Shown here piece by piece: positions 17,999-25,708 of a stretch of 64,000 nt of DNA (the first letter of the stretch is position 1; each line of letters starts with the position of its first letter). Made by a program: the position numbers and the translations under genes. The notes under the pieces were generated by a model. That model saw only the letters and a program-made list of their open reading frames with translations, was not told the DNA's origin and made no database searches. The DNA comes from Bacteroidota bacterium (GTDB lineage Bacteria; Bacteroidota; Bacteroidia; Bacteroidales; Porphyromonadaceae), in assembly GCA_023395395.1 (NCBI GenBank), contig JAEWZH010000017.1, forward strand, positions 182,516 through 246,515, read 5' to 3'.

Positions 17999-18849
17999 CG
18001 ATATTTGAGGCTATAGTACTTGCGATTGTAGAAGGGATTACGGAGTTTTTGCCCATCTCTAGCACCGGGCACATGGTGATTGCTCAAGCACTGATGGGGA
18101 TTGAGAGTACGGAGTATGTCAAGGCATTTACCGTGATGATACAATTCGGTGCCATCCTATCTGTGGTGGTGCTTTACTTCAAGCGTTTTTTTCGTTTTGA
18201 GCTGCCCTCAGATATGTGGCACGGCAATCACTCCAATGTAAGGAGGGCTCTGAGTCGCTTCAGATTTTATTTCCTACTCATCGTGGGTGTAGTCCCTGCT
18301 GCCATCCTCGGTTTGCTCTTTAACGACTGGGTAGATGAAGCACTGGGCGAGGTGTGGATTATCGCTGCAAATCTCGTGATTGGGGGTATCGTGATGCTCT
18401 TCATCGATAAACTGATCAAGAAAAATCATGCTTCAGAGGTGACCTATCCCAAGTCGTTTGTAATCGGTCTATTCCAGACGATTGCGATGTTTCTCCCAGG
18501 GATGTCGCGCTCGATGAGTACGATTGTAGGAGGTATGGTGACGGGGCTAAAGCGTGAGACGGCTGCAGAGTTTAGCTTCTTTCTCGCTGTACCTACAATG
18601 CTGGGAGCTTTCCTCTTACAAATCATCAAGTTTTGGAAGGCCGGCACTCTCAGTATCCTAACGGATAATATGACTACGCTGATTATCGGCAATGTGGTCT
18701 CCTTTGTCGTAGCGATGATAGCGATTAAGACCTTTATCAAGTACCTACAGAAGCATGGTTTTGCTGCCTTTGGTATCTACCGTATTATAATAGGTGGTGT
18801 GATACTCGGAATGATCGCTCTGGGTATGGACTTAGCAGTATTTCAGTGA
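17995..18849 (+). CDS. uppP: Undecaprenyl-diphosphatase UppP (BacA)
   Basis: This 284-residue integral membrane phosphatase recycles the undecaprenyl-PP carrier lipid for peptidoglycan and other envelope polymers. The N-terminus holds the first signature, EGITEFLPISSTGHM, with the conserved Glu pair and Ser/His. The second signature is FLPGMSRSMSTIVGGM, containing the PGxSRS phosphate-binding motif. About eight hydrophobic helices are visible. It overlaps the neighbouring genes at both ends (ATGA, GTGA), so it is translated as part of the operon. Confidence 0.95.
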   Translation: MTIFEAIVLAIVEGITEFLPISSTGHMVIAQALMGIESTEYVKAFTVMIQFGAILSVVVLYFKRFFRFELPSDMWHGNHSNVRRALSRFRFYFLLIVGVVPAAILGLLFNDWVDEALGEVWIIAANLVIGGIVMLFIDKLIKKNHASEVTYPKSFVIGLFQTIAMFLPGMSRSMSTIVGGMVTGLKRETAAEFSFFLAVPTMLGAFLLQIIKFWKAGTLSILTDNMTTLIIGNVVSFVVAMIAIKTFIKYLQKHGFAAFGIYRIIIGGVILGMIALGMDLAVFQ

Positions 18850-19574
18850 ACAACGGGATAAAGCAACAAAATCCCTTTAGCGAAGGGATGTTTGTCGTGG
18901 TGGATAAGCCACTGGAGTGGACGAGTTTTGATGTCGTCAATAAGTTTAGGTACATAGCGTGCCGTAAGCTGGGCATAAAGAAGCTCAAGGTAGGGCATGC
19001 CGGGACACTTGACCCCCTCGCTACCGGTGTAGTGGTGATATGTACTGGCAAGTATACCAAGCGGATAGAGGAGGTGCAACGTCAAGAAAAGGTGTACACC
19101 GCCTCTGTAAGACTAGGGGCTACGACTCCGAGCTTTGACCTCGAGAGCGAAGTGGATGCAATCTATCCGACAGAGCATATCACACAAGAGCTTGTGGAGG
19201 AGGTATTGAGGCAGTATGAGGGAGAGATAGACCAAGTGCCTCCGACATTTTCGGCAGTAAAAGTAGACGGCAAGCGTGCCTACGAGTATGCTCGTAAGGG
19301 AGAGGACTTGGAACTAGATGCCAAGCGTATCCGCATCCACAAGATAGAGCTATTGAGATTTGACTTGCCCTCTATCGAGATTAAGGTCACTTGTGGCAAG
19401 GGGACTTATATCAGGGCACTCGCAAGAGATATAGGCAAGGCACTAGGGAGTGGGGGACACCTGACGGCACTGCGCAGAGAGCGAGTAGGAGCATTTGGCA
19501 TCGAAGGAGCCATCGGGGTAGAAGAGTTTAGTGATTTTATTGAGCAAAAATTAGAGCAATACAAAGAGGAATAG
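18846..19574 (+). CDS. truB: tRNA pseudouridine(55) synthase TruB
   Basis: This 242-residue enzyme makes pseudouridine 55 in the T-loop of tRNAs. It contains GHAGTLDPLATGVVVI, where the Asp of TLDPLA is the catalytic nucleophile, then PPTFSAVKVDGKRAYEYARKG and GTYIRALARDIGKALG. The start is a GTG that overlaps the uppP stop (GTGA); no earlier ATG is available. The C-terminal PUA domain is short or absent, as in many Bacteroidota TruB proteins. Confidence 0.95.
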   Translation: MNNGIKQQNPFSEGMFVVVDKPLEWTSFDVVNKFRYIACRKLGIKKLKVGHAGTLDPLATGVVVICTGKYTKRIEEVQRQEKVYTASVRLGATTPSFDLESEVDAIYPTEHITQELVEEVLRQYEGEIDQVPPTFSAVKVDGKRAYEYARKGEDLELDAKRIRIHKIELLRFDLPSIEIKVTCGKGTYIRALARDIGKALGSGGHLTALRRERVGAFGIEGAIGVEEFSDFIEQKLEQYKEE

Positions 19575-19579
19575 AGATT

Positions 19580-20635
19580 ATGGCAGAGTACAAGCTATCC
19601 AATTTTAATTTTAAGCTGCCAAAGGAGCAGATCGCGATGTATCCGGTGCGACACAGAGATGAGAGTCGTCTCTTAGTTTTGCACAAGGACACGGGGGAGA
19701 TTGAGCATAAGCAGTTTAAGGAGATTATTGAGTATTTTGGCAAAGACGATCTCTTTGTGATGAATAATACTCGCGTGTTCCCTGCCAAGATGGTAGGCAA
19801 TAAGGAGAAGACCAATGCCATGATTGATGTATTCCTACTTCGTGAACTCAATGAGCCTATGCTGTGGGACGTATTGGTGGATCCTGCGCGAAAAATCAGG
19901 ATTGGCAACAAGCTATTCTTCGGGGAGAATGATGATCTCGTGGCAGAGGTTGTAGACAATACCACTTCCAGGGGACGTATCCTTAAATTTGCTTTTGACG
20001 GCACCTACGAGGAGTTTAAAGAGACCCTCTTCAGGCTGGGAGAGACACCGCTACCGGACTATATCACCCGTGCTGTAGAGGAGGAAGATGAGATACGCTA
20101 CCAGACGATCTATGCGACCGAAGAGGGTGCTGTGGTGGCTCCTGCTGCAGGGCTACACTTTAGTAGAGAACTGATTAAGCGTTTGGAGCTACAGGACGTC
20201 AGATTTACAAATCTTACGCTCCACAATAGTCGAGTGATGTATGACGAGATTGATGTAGATGATCTCTCGAAGTACAAGATGGGCTCAGAGCGTATGATCA
20301 TCACCCAGGAAACCTGCGATGTGATTAACAAAGCAGTGGAGAATAAGAAGAGGATTGTAGCGATAGGGACTTCGGTGGCAAAAGCCCTTGAAACTGCGGT
20401 AAGTATGGATGGCTTCGTGAAGCCGTATGACGGGTGGAGTAGCAAGTTTATCTTCCCAGAGTACAAGTATGGTCTTCAGAATGCAATGGTGACAGGGCTA
20501 CACCTCCCTTACTCTTGGTTGTTGATGCTGGTGGCTGCCTTTGGAGGTTACGACCATGTAATGAAAGCATACAAGGTGGCAGTAAAGGAGGGATATCGCT
20601 TCGGGCAATACGGCGATGCGATGTTGATAATTTAA
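19580..20635 (+). CDS. queA: S-adenosylmethionine:tRNA ribosyltransferase-isomerase QueA
   Basis: This 351-residue enzyme adds the cyclopentene ring of queuosine to tRNA from the ribose of SAM. Visible signatures include LSNFNFKLPKEQIAMYPV, DLFVMNNTRVFPAKM, the AAGLHFS segment (PAAGLHFSRELI) and VTGLHLPYSWLLMLV. Length is normal. It sits 5 bp after truB and 7 bp before folK, so it is part of the same transcript; the neighbour truB is also a tRNA modification gene. Confidence 0.95.
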   Translation: MAEYKLSNFNFKLPKEQIAMYPVRHRDESRLLVLHKDTGEIEHKQFKEIIEYFGKDDLFVMNNTRVFPAKMVGNKEKTNAMIDVFLLRELNEPMLWDVLVDPARKIRIGNKLFFGENDDLVAEVVDNTTSRGRILKFAFDGTYEEFKETLFRLGETPLPDYITRAVEEEDEIRYQTIYATEEGAVVAPAAGLHFSRELIKRLELQDVRFTNLTLHNSRVMYDEIDVDDLSKYKMGSERMIITQETCDVINKAVENKKRIVAIGTSVAKALETAVSMDGFVKPYDGWSSKFIFPEYKYGLQNAMVTGLHLPYSWLLMLVAAFGGYDHVMKAYKVAVKEGYRFGQYGDAMLII

Positions 20636-20642
20636 TGAGGGC

Positions 20643-21113
20643 ATGAACATAGAGAGAGTGTACATAGCATTGGGGTCAAATATCGGGGATAGAGCTTCTA
20701 CCCTTGCCCAAGCGATTGTGCTACTCTCAAGACGTATAGGGCGACCAGTAGCTCAGTCGATGGTGATAGAGACAGAGCCGGTAGGTTTTGCATCGGAGTA
20801 TTCGTTCCTCAATCAAGTGGTGGCTATCGATACCGAGCTCTCGCCTTGGGAAGTACTCGAAGCGACCAAGGAGATTGAATGCGAACTGGGACGACGACAA
20901 AAGAGTGTAGACGGGGTGTACCATGACCGCACTTGCGATATTGACATCATCCTCTTTGGGGATAGGATTGTAGAGGAAGAGCAACTGACAATCCCGCATA
21001 AACGCTTCAGAGAGCGGAGATTTGTGCTTGAACCATTAGCAGAGATTGCCCCTAATGTGACAGACCCTGTGACGGGCAAAAAGATAGAGCAACTTCTATG
21101 GGACGTATCGTAG
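20643..21113 (+). CDS. folK: 2-amino-4-hydroxy-6-hydroxymethyldihydropteridine pyrophosphokinase FolK
   Basis: This 156-residue folate-biosynthesis enzyme transfers pyrophosphate from ATP to 6-hydroxymethyl-dihydropterin. Motifs are YIALGSNIGDR at the N-terminus and DRTCDIDIILFGD around residue 96, with the two metal-binding Asp residues, then IPHKRFRERRFVLEPLAEIAP. Full length. Its last 16 bases overlap ruvX in another frame. Confidence 0.95.
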   Translation: MNIERVYIALGSNIGDRASTLAQAIVLLSRRIGRPVAQSMVIETEPVGFASEYSFLNQVVAIDTELSPWEVLEATKEIECELGRRQKSVDGVYHDRTCDIDIILFGDRIVEEEQLTIPHKRFRERRFVLEPLAEIAPNVTDPVTGKKIEQLLWDVS

Positions 21114-21529
21114 CACTCGACATCGGACGTAAGCGCACGGGGGTAGCAGCGACAGACATCCTTCGTATCACCCCCAATGGTCTTGGATTTCAGCCGACAG
21201 GGGATGTGGCAGAGTGGCTCAAAGGGTATGCGGAGAAAGAGCCTGTAGACCTAATCGTCATAGGCAAGCCAACGCAGGCGGATGGGAGCGATTCGGAGAG
21301 TGTCCAATATATAGAGCCGGTAGTAAACAGGCTACGCAAGTTACTCCCCGACATAGAGATTGTACGCCACGACGAACGGTTCACGACAGTGCTAGCGCAT
21401 AGAGCAATGAGAGAGGGGGGACTCGGGAAGATGAAACGAAGGGAAAAGGGTCTCGCTGACGAGGTGAGTGCCGTGATTATCCTTCAAGGGTTTATGGAAA
21501 GCAGGATATATCAAGAAAAGTACAGATGA
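21098..21529 (+). CDS. ruvX: YqgF/RuvX family RNase H-fold nuclease
   Basis: This 143-residue member of the YqgF family (putative Holliday-junction resolvase or 16S rRNA 5' processing nuclease) has an RNase H fold. It starts with MGRIVALDIGRKRTGVA, carrying the first catalytic Asp, then DLIVIGKPTQADG and HDERFTT near residue 92, and ends with KGLADEVSAVIILQGF containing the last acidic residue. It overlaps folK by 16 bp and def by 4 bp, a compact arrangement implying coupled translation. Confidence 0.92.
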   Translation: MGRIVALDIGRKRTGVAATDILRITPNGLGFQPTGDVAEWLKGYAEKEPVDLIVIGKPTQADGSDSESVQYIEPVVNRLRKLLPDIEIVRHDERFTTVLAHRAMREGGLGKMKRREKGLADEVSAVIILQGFMESRIYQEKYR

Positions 21530-22077
21530 TACTACCAATATATGTATATGGCACGGATGTGCTGAGAGAAAAGACAAAGGAAATCGGAGCAGACTACCCC
21601 GGGCTAGAGAAACTCATCGCAGATATGTTTGAGACGATGTACGAGTCCGACGGTGTCGGTCTGGCTGCGCCACAGATAGGCAAGGCTATTCGTCTTTTTG
21701 TCGTGGATGCAGATCCGCTCAAGGAGGACTTCCCAGATAGCGAAGGTTTTAAGAAGGTATTCATCAACCCTGTGATTACCGACCATAGCACCGAGCTATG
21801 CACGATGCAGGAGGGATGCCTCAGTATCCCTGGATTGAATGAAAATGTAGAACGTCCTGAGCGCATCACTATAAAGTACTTGGACGAAAACTTTCAAGAG
21901 CATGAGGAGACTTTCTCCGGATTCAACGCACGTGTCGTACAGCACGAGTACGATCATCTCGAGCAGACGCTCTTTGTCGATCTAGTAAAGCCAATGCGCA
22001 AGTCATTGATAAAAAACAAGCTACAAAAGATGTCTCGCGGTCAAGTCCGTGCGGACTATCGTGTGGTAACTAAGTAA
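21526..22077 (+). CDS. def: Peptide deformylase
   Basis: This 183-residue metalloenzyme removes the formyl group from nascent proteins. All three motifs are present: GVGLAAPQIGKAIRL (motif 1), EGCLSIPG with the metal-binding Cys (motif 2), and QHEYDHLEQTLFVD with the HExxH metal ligands and catalytic Glu (motif 3). It overlaps the ruvX stop by 4 bases (ATGA). Confidence 0.96.
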   Translation: MILPIYVYGTDVLREKTKEIGADYPGLEKLIADMFETMYESDGVGLAAPQIGKAIRLFVVDADPLKEDFPDSEGFKKVFINPVITDHSTELCTMQEGCLSIPGLNENVERPERITIKYLDENFQEHEETFSGFNARVVQHEYDHLEQTLFVDLVKPMRKSLIKNKLQKMSRGQVRADYRVVTK

Positions 22078-22088
22078 ATACTACTGAT

Positions 22089-24134
22089 ATGGCTCGGCTA
22101 TTCAGGTCTTTGATACTTTCTCTTCTGGTCTTGGGTCTTTATGGCCCTGAGAGTATTGCCCAGATAGATACTGAGCGGGCGATTAGTGTCGGACGCAATG
22201 CGCTCTACTTCAAAGACTATGTGCTTGCCATTCAGTATTTCAATTCGGCTATTCAGGCAGAACCCAATCTCGCAGATCCCTATTATCTCCGAGGACTAGC
22301 CAAGTATAGTCTGGATGACTACCTCGGTGCAGAAGCCGATAGCAATGCTGCACTAGAGCGCAACCCATTTATATACGGGGCGCACTATCTTAGGGCTATC
22401 TCGAGGCATACGCTGGGGAAAGACTCTCTTGCGCTCAGAGATTATGAGGTAGTGCTTCATGACAATCCTGATCACAAAGGTGCGTTGCATAATTCCGCAA
22501 TCCTTCGTATCGCTCTTAAAGACAACGAAGGAGCGAGGAAAGCATTGGATCACCTGCAGCGATATTTCCCTGATTACGCCCATGCCTATGTGATTGATGG
22601 GGGGCTTCAGCTAGAGCTGGGAGATACCGTCTCTGCACTCAATCTATTTGAAAAAGCGCTCAAGATTAGCCCAAGCCTACCCAATGCTTACCTCTCTATG
22701 GCAAGCATCGCTTACGACCGACAAAAGTACACCGATGCTGAAGGGTATATCAATAGAGCCCTCGAGTATATGCCTGACGTGGCAGAGCTGTACATCAATA
22801 GAGCCATCATCCGCTTCCAGCAGTACAATATCAGAGGGGCGATGCACGACTATTCTACGGCTATAGATATTTCTCCACAAAATACCCTTGCGCTTTACAA
22901 TCGCGCTCTTCTCAGAAGTCAGGTGGGCGAAGTGAATGGTGCGCTAGAAGATTTCAACCGTGTTGCGACGCTCGAACCAAGCAACTACTTCGCTCTGTTC
23001 AATAGGGCGATTCTCTCCAACCAAGTGGGAAATTATAGGCAGGCAGAGGTGGACTTGGACAAAATCATTGAGCGCTATCCCACTTTTCTCCCCGCTTTAG
23101 TAGAGCGAGCCGATGCACTCAATGGACAAGGCAAGACCCAAGCGGCAAAGCAAGACCTCTACCTAGCAAGCAAAATGACTTATGACCAAGGCACCCTCAA
23201 TCATGCCACAGCTCAGCAAAACAAGCAAGACGCTCTAGAGGCCGAAGCCAAGGCAAGGGTTCGTGACGAAAAAGATGAGAATATCCAGAAGTTTCAATCG
23301 CTCGTCTACGCCAGCCACAATAAGACTTATGACCAACTCTATTCAGAGGATCAGGGCATCCGTGGTCGCATTCAAGATAGAGAAGTAGTGATAGAGCCCG
23401 AACCGCTTTTTACTCTCTCCTACTACGTAGCAGTGGATCATCAACTCAAGAGCAATACCAATATATCTTATCCTGAGCAGCTTCACTTGCCGGTAGATGT
23501 GTATAACGTATTGGTCGTACAGCGTGTACCGCAGCTCACCAACGAACAGATGCAGATGCATCTTGACAGCATAGCCCACTTTGATGCGACACAAAACCAA
23601 AGTGCCGATGCGATGATTCGTTATGCCCTCGACCAACTCACGCTCAAAGACCATCAATCGGTCATCAACGTAATGACGCTCTTGATAGACGCCGTACCAG
23701 ACGACCCTGCGCCTTATTTCCAAAGAGCGGTCTCCAGAGTCCTCGACTACGAAGCAGGGCAAGCTACTCACGGACGGAGCAATCAACCCTCAATCACCTT
23801 TTCCGAGCATACCATCTCCACAGAGTATCTACAGAAAAAAGCGACGATGCAAGAGGCTTCTCGCGACTTGCTAAAGGTACTCGAATTGGTACCCCACTAT
23901 GTCCCTGCGCTCTTCAACCTCGGATATATCTATGCCTCTCTTGGCAGTAATGAAGAAGCCATCGACTACTACTCTCAGACAATAAAAGCAGAGCCTGCCC
24001 TCGGGACGGCATACTACAATCGTGCCCTCTGCTACTACGCTATGGGAGAAAAAGAGAAAGGCGATCGAGACCTCAGCCAAGCGGGGGCACTTGGACTATA
24101 TAAAGCCTACTCCATCATCAAGCGGATGAAGTAA
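22089..24134 (+). CDS. Secreted tetratricopeptide-repeat protein
   Basis: This 681-residue protein has a signal peptide (MARLFRSLILSLLVLGLYGP, ending SIAQ). Residues about 30-360 form at least nine TPR units with the typical A/G/Y pattern (YYLRGLAKYSLDDYLGAEAD, ALYNRALLRSQVGEVNGALE). The middle, around 370-520, is charged and without repeats. TPR units return from about 530 to the end (ALFNLGYIYASLGSNEEAID). TPR arrays bind protein partners; the partner here is unknown. It is the last gene of the ftsX cluster, 11 bp after def and followed by a strong terminator. Confidence 0.88.
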   Translation: MARLFRSLILSLLVLGLYGPESIAQIDTERAISVGRNALYFKDYVLAIQYFNSAIQAEPNLADPYYLRGLAKYSLDDYLGAEADSNAALERNPFIYGAHYLRAISRHTLGKDSLALRDYEVVLHDNPDHKGALHNSAILRIALKDNEGARKALDHLQRYFPDYAHAYVIDGGLQLELGDTVSALNLFEKALKISPSLPNAYLSMASIAYDRQKYTDAEGYINRALEYMPDVAELYINRAIIRFQQYNIRGAMHDYSTAIDISPQNTLALYNRALLRSQVGEVNGALEDFNRVATLEPSNYFALFNRAILSNQVGNYRQAEVDLDKIIERYPTFLPALVERADALNGQGKTQAAKQDLYLASKMTYDQGTLNHATAQQNKQDALEAEAKARVRDEKDENIQKFQSLVYASHNKTYDQLYSEDQGIRGRIQDREVVIEPEPLFTLSYYVAVDHQLKSNTNISYPEQLHLPVDVYNVLVVQRVPQLTNEQMQMHLDSIAHFDATQNQSADAMIRYALDQLTLKDHQSVINVMTLLIDAVPDDPAPYFQRAVSRVLDYEAGQATHGRSNQPSITFSEHTISTEYLQKKATMQEASRDLLKVLELVPHYVPALFNLGYIYASLGSNEEAIDYYSQTIKAEPALGTAYYNRALCYYAMGEKEKGDRDLSQAGALGLYKAYSIIKRMK

Positions 24135-24139
24135 ACCGG

Positions 24140-24181
24140 GACGACTGATAGAGACCAAAGGATTGGTCTCTATCAGTCGTC
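24140..24181 (+). terminator. Long-stem terminator after the TPR gene
   Basis: A 19-bp perfect inverted repeat (24140-24158 with 24163-24181) around a 4-nt loop, 5 bp past the stop and followed by TCTATTGTCTT. The T tract is interrupted, but the stem is very strong. It closes the ftsX-TPR gene cluster. Confidence 0.8.
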
Positions 24182-24235
24182 TCTATTGTCTTCTAGGCAT
24201 TTGTGCCTACGGAAGTCTGTTGGAATATATAAAGT

Positions 24236-25702
24236 ATGGAAGATTATTCAGCGATATACCAAGAGCTTCGTTCAAAGCTCAATAGCAAATTATTAGACAC
24301 CATAGCCTCTGCCGGTGATGCCGCAGGGCAGGAGGTCAGACTCGTGGGGGGAGCCGTTCGGGACTTGATTCTGAAAGGAGAGCTCAAGCAAGACCTCGAC
24401 TTTGTGACCCTCGGTAGCGGTATCAAAGTAGCAGAGTTGGTTGCGGAGCTACTAGGGCGGAGTGCCAAGCTATCGGTATTCAAGAGCTTTGGTACTGCAC
24501 AGGTACATTGGAAAGGATTGGATCTGGAATTTGTCGGAGCCCGTCGAGAGAGCTATCGCACCGATAGCCGCAAACCACTGGTAGAGGGTGGCACATTTGA
24601 GGAAGACGAGGAGCGTCGTGACTTCACCATAAACGCCCTCTCCATTACCCTCAACGGGGCACAAAAGGGACAGTTTCACGACCCCTTTGGTGGTGTAGCA
24701 GACATCCAAAATAAAATAATCCGTACCCCACTCGCTCCAGACCAGACCTTCTCCGACGATCCTTTACGAATGATGAGAGCCGTGCGCTTTGCCAGCCAAT
24801 TGGACTTTCAAGTCGCTGACGACACCTTCCAGTCCATCAAGCGCAATGCGACACGTCTCAATCCACCGGTCGTCTCTATCGAGCGGATTACTGCCGAGTT
24901 TATGAAGATTATAGACTCCCCCAAGCCTTCCATAGGACTTGGGCTGATGCACCGTAGCGGTCTGATGGAGCAATACCTCCCCGAAGTCTCTGCCCTCCAG
25001 GGTGCCGAGACACGAGAGGGGATAGGACACAAAAACAACTTTACCCACACCATCATCGTGGTAGACAACGTCGCAAAGGTGAGCGACAATAGCCTCCTCA
25101 GGCTCGCAGCCCTTTTTCACGATATTGGCAAGCCCGTGACTAAGAAGTTTGAATCAGGGATAGGCTGGAGCTTCTACAACCACGACTTCGTGGGGCAGAA
25201 GATGCTCAATCGCATCTTTAGCCGCATCAAGCTACCACTTGGAGAGCGTTTGGAGTATGTCAAGAAGCTGGTGCGCCTACACATGCGCCCCGCTCAGCTA
25301 GCCGACGAAGGAGTCACCGACTCTGCCGTGCGTCGATTGCTCTTTGAAGCAGGCGACGACATCGATGACCTGATGACCCTCTGCGAGAGCGACCTCACCA
25401 GCAAAAATCCGGAGAAGGTACGCAAATACCTCGACAACTTTGCCCTAGTCCGTGAAAAACTAAAGGAAATTGAGGAGAAAGATAGAATACGCAATTTCCA
25501 ACCACCTGTGACGGGCAATGACATCATGGACATCTATCAGCTCAAGCCTTGCAGAGAACTTGGGCAAATCAAAGAACAAATCAAAGATGCCATCCTAGAC
25601 GGCATCATCCCCAATGAGCGCAAAGTCGCTCTTCAATTCATGTATAAGATAGTGGAGGAGCAGTTCCCCCACTTCACTGTCATCAATAAGATAGAAGAGT
25701 AA
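24236..25702 (+). CDS. cca: CCA tRNA nucleotidyltransferase with HD domain
   Basis: This 488-residue class II nucleotidyltransferase adds or repairs the CCA end of tRNA. The head shows GGAVRDLIL and DLDFVTLG, with the DxD metal-binding pair, then RRDFTINAL. A neck follows with DDPLRMMRAVRFASQLDF. The C-terminal half carries an HD phosphohydrolase domain with LAALFHDIGKPVT (about residue 293) and other conserved His (HNNFTH, NHDFVG). A poly(A) polymerase role is the alternative, but this head-HD layout is the usual CCA-adding form in Bacteroidota. It heads a three-gene run with the YfhO-like protein and birA. Confidence 0.9.
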   Translation: MEDYSAIYQELRSKLNSKLLDTIASAGDAAGQEVRLVGGAVRDLILKGELKQDLDFVTLGSGIKVAELVAELLGRSAKLSVFKSFGTAQVHWKGLDLEFVGARRESYRTDSRKPLVEGGTFEEDEERRDFTINALSITLNGAQKGQFHDPFGGVADIQNKIIRTPLAPDQTFSDDPLRMMRAVRFASQLDFQVADDTFQSIKRNATRLNPPVVSIERITAEFMKIIDSPKPSIGLGLMHRSGLMEQYLPEVSALQGAETREGIGHKNNFTHTIIVVDNVAKVSDNSLLRLAALFHDIGKPVTKKFESGIGWSFYNHDFVGQKMLNRIFSRIKLPLGERLEYVKKLVRLHMRPAQLADEGVTDSAVRRLLFEAGDDIDDLMTLCESDLTSKNPEKVRKYLDNFALVREKLKEIEEKDRIRNFQPPVTGNDIMDIYQLKPCRELGQIKEQIKDAILDGIIPNERKVALQFMYKIVEEQFPHFTVINKIEE

Positions 25703-25708
25703 TACATC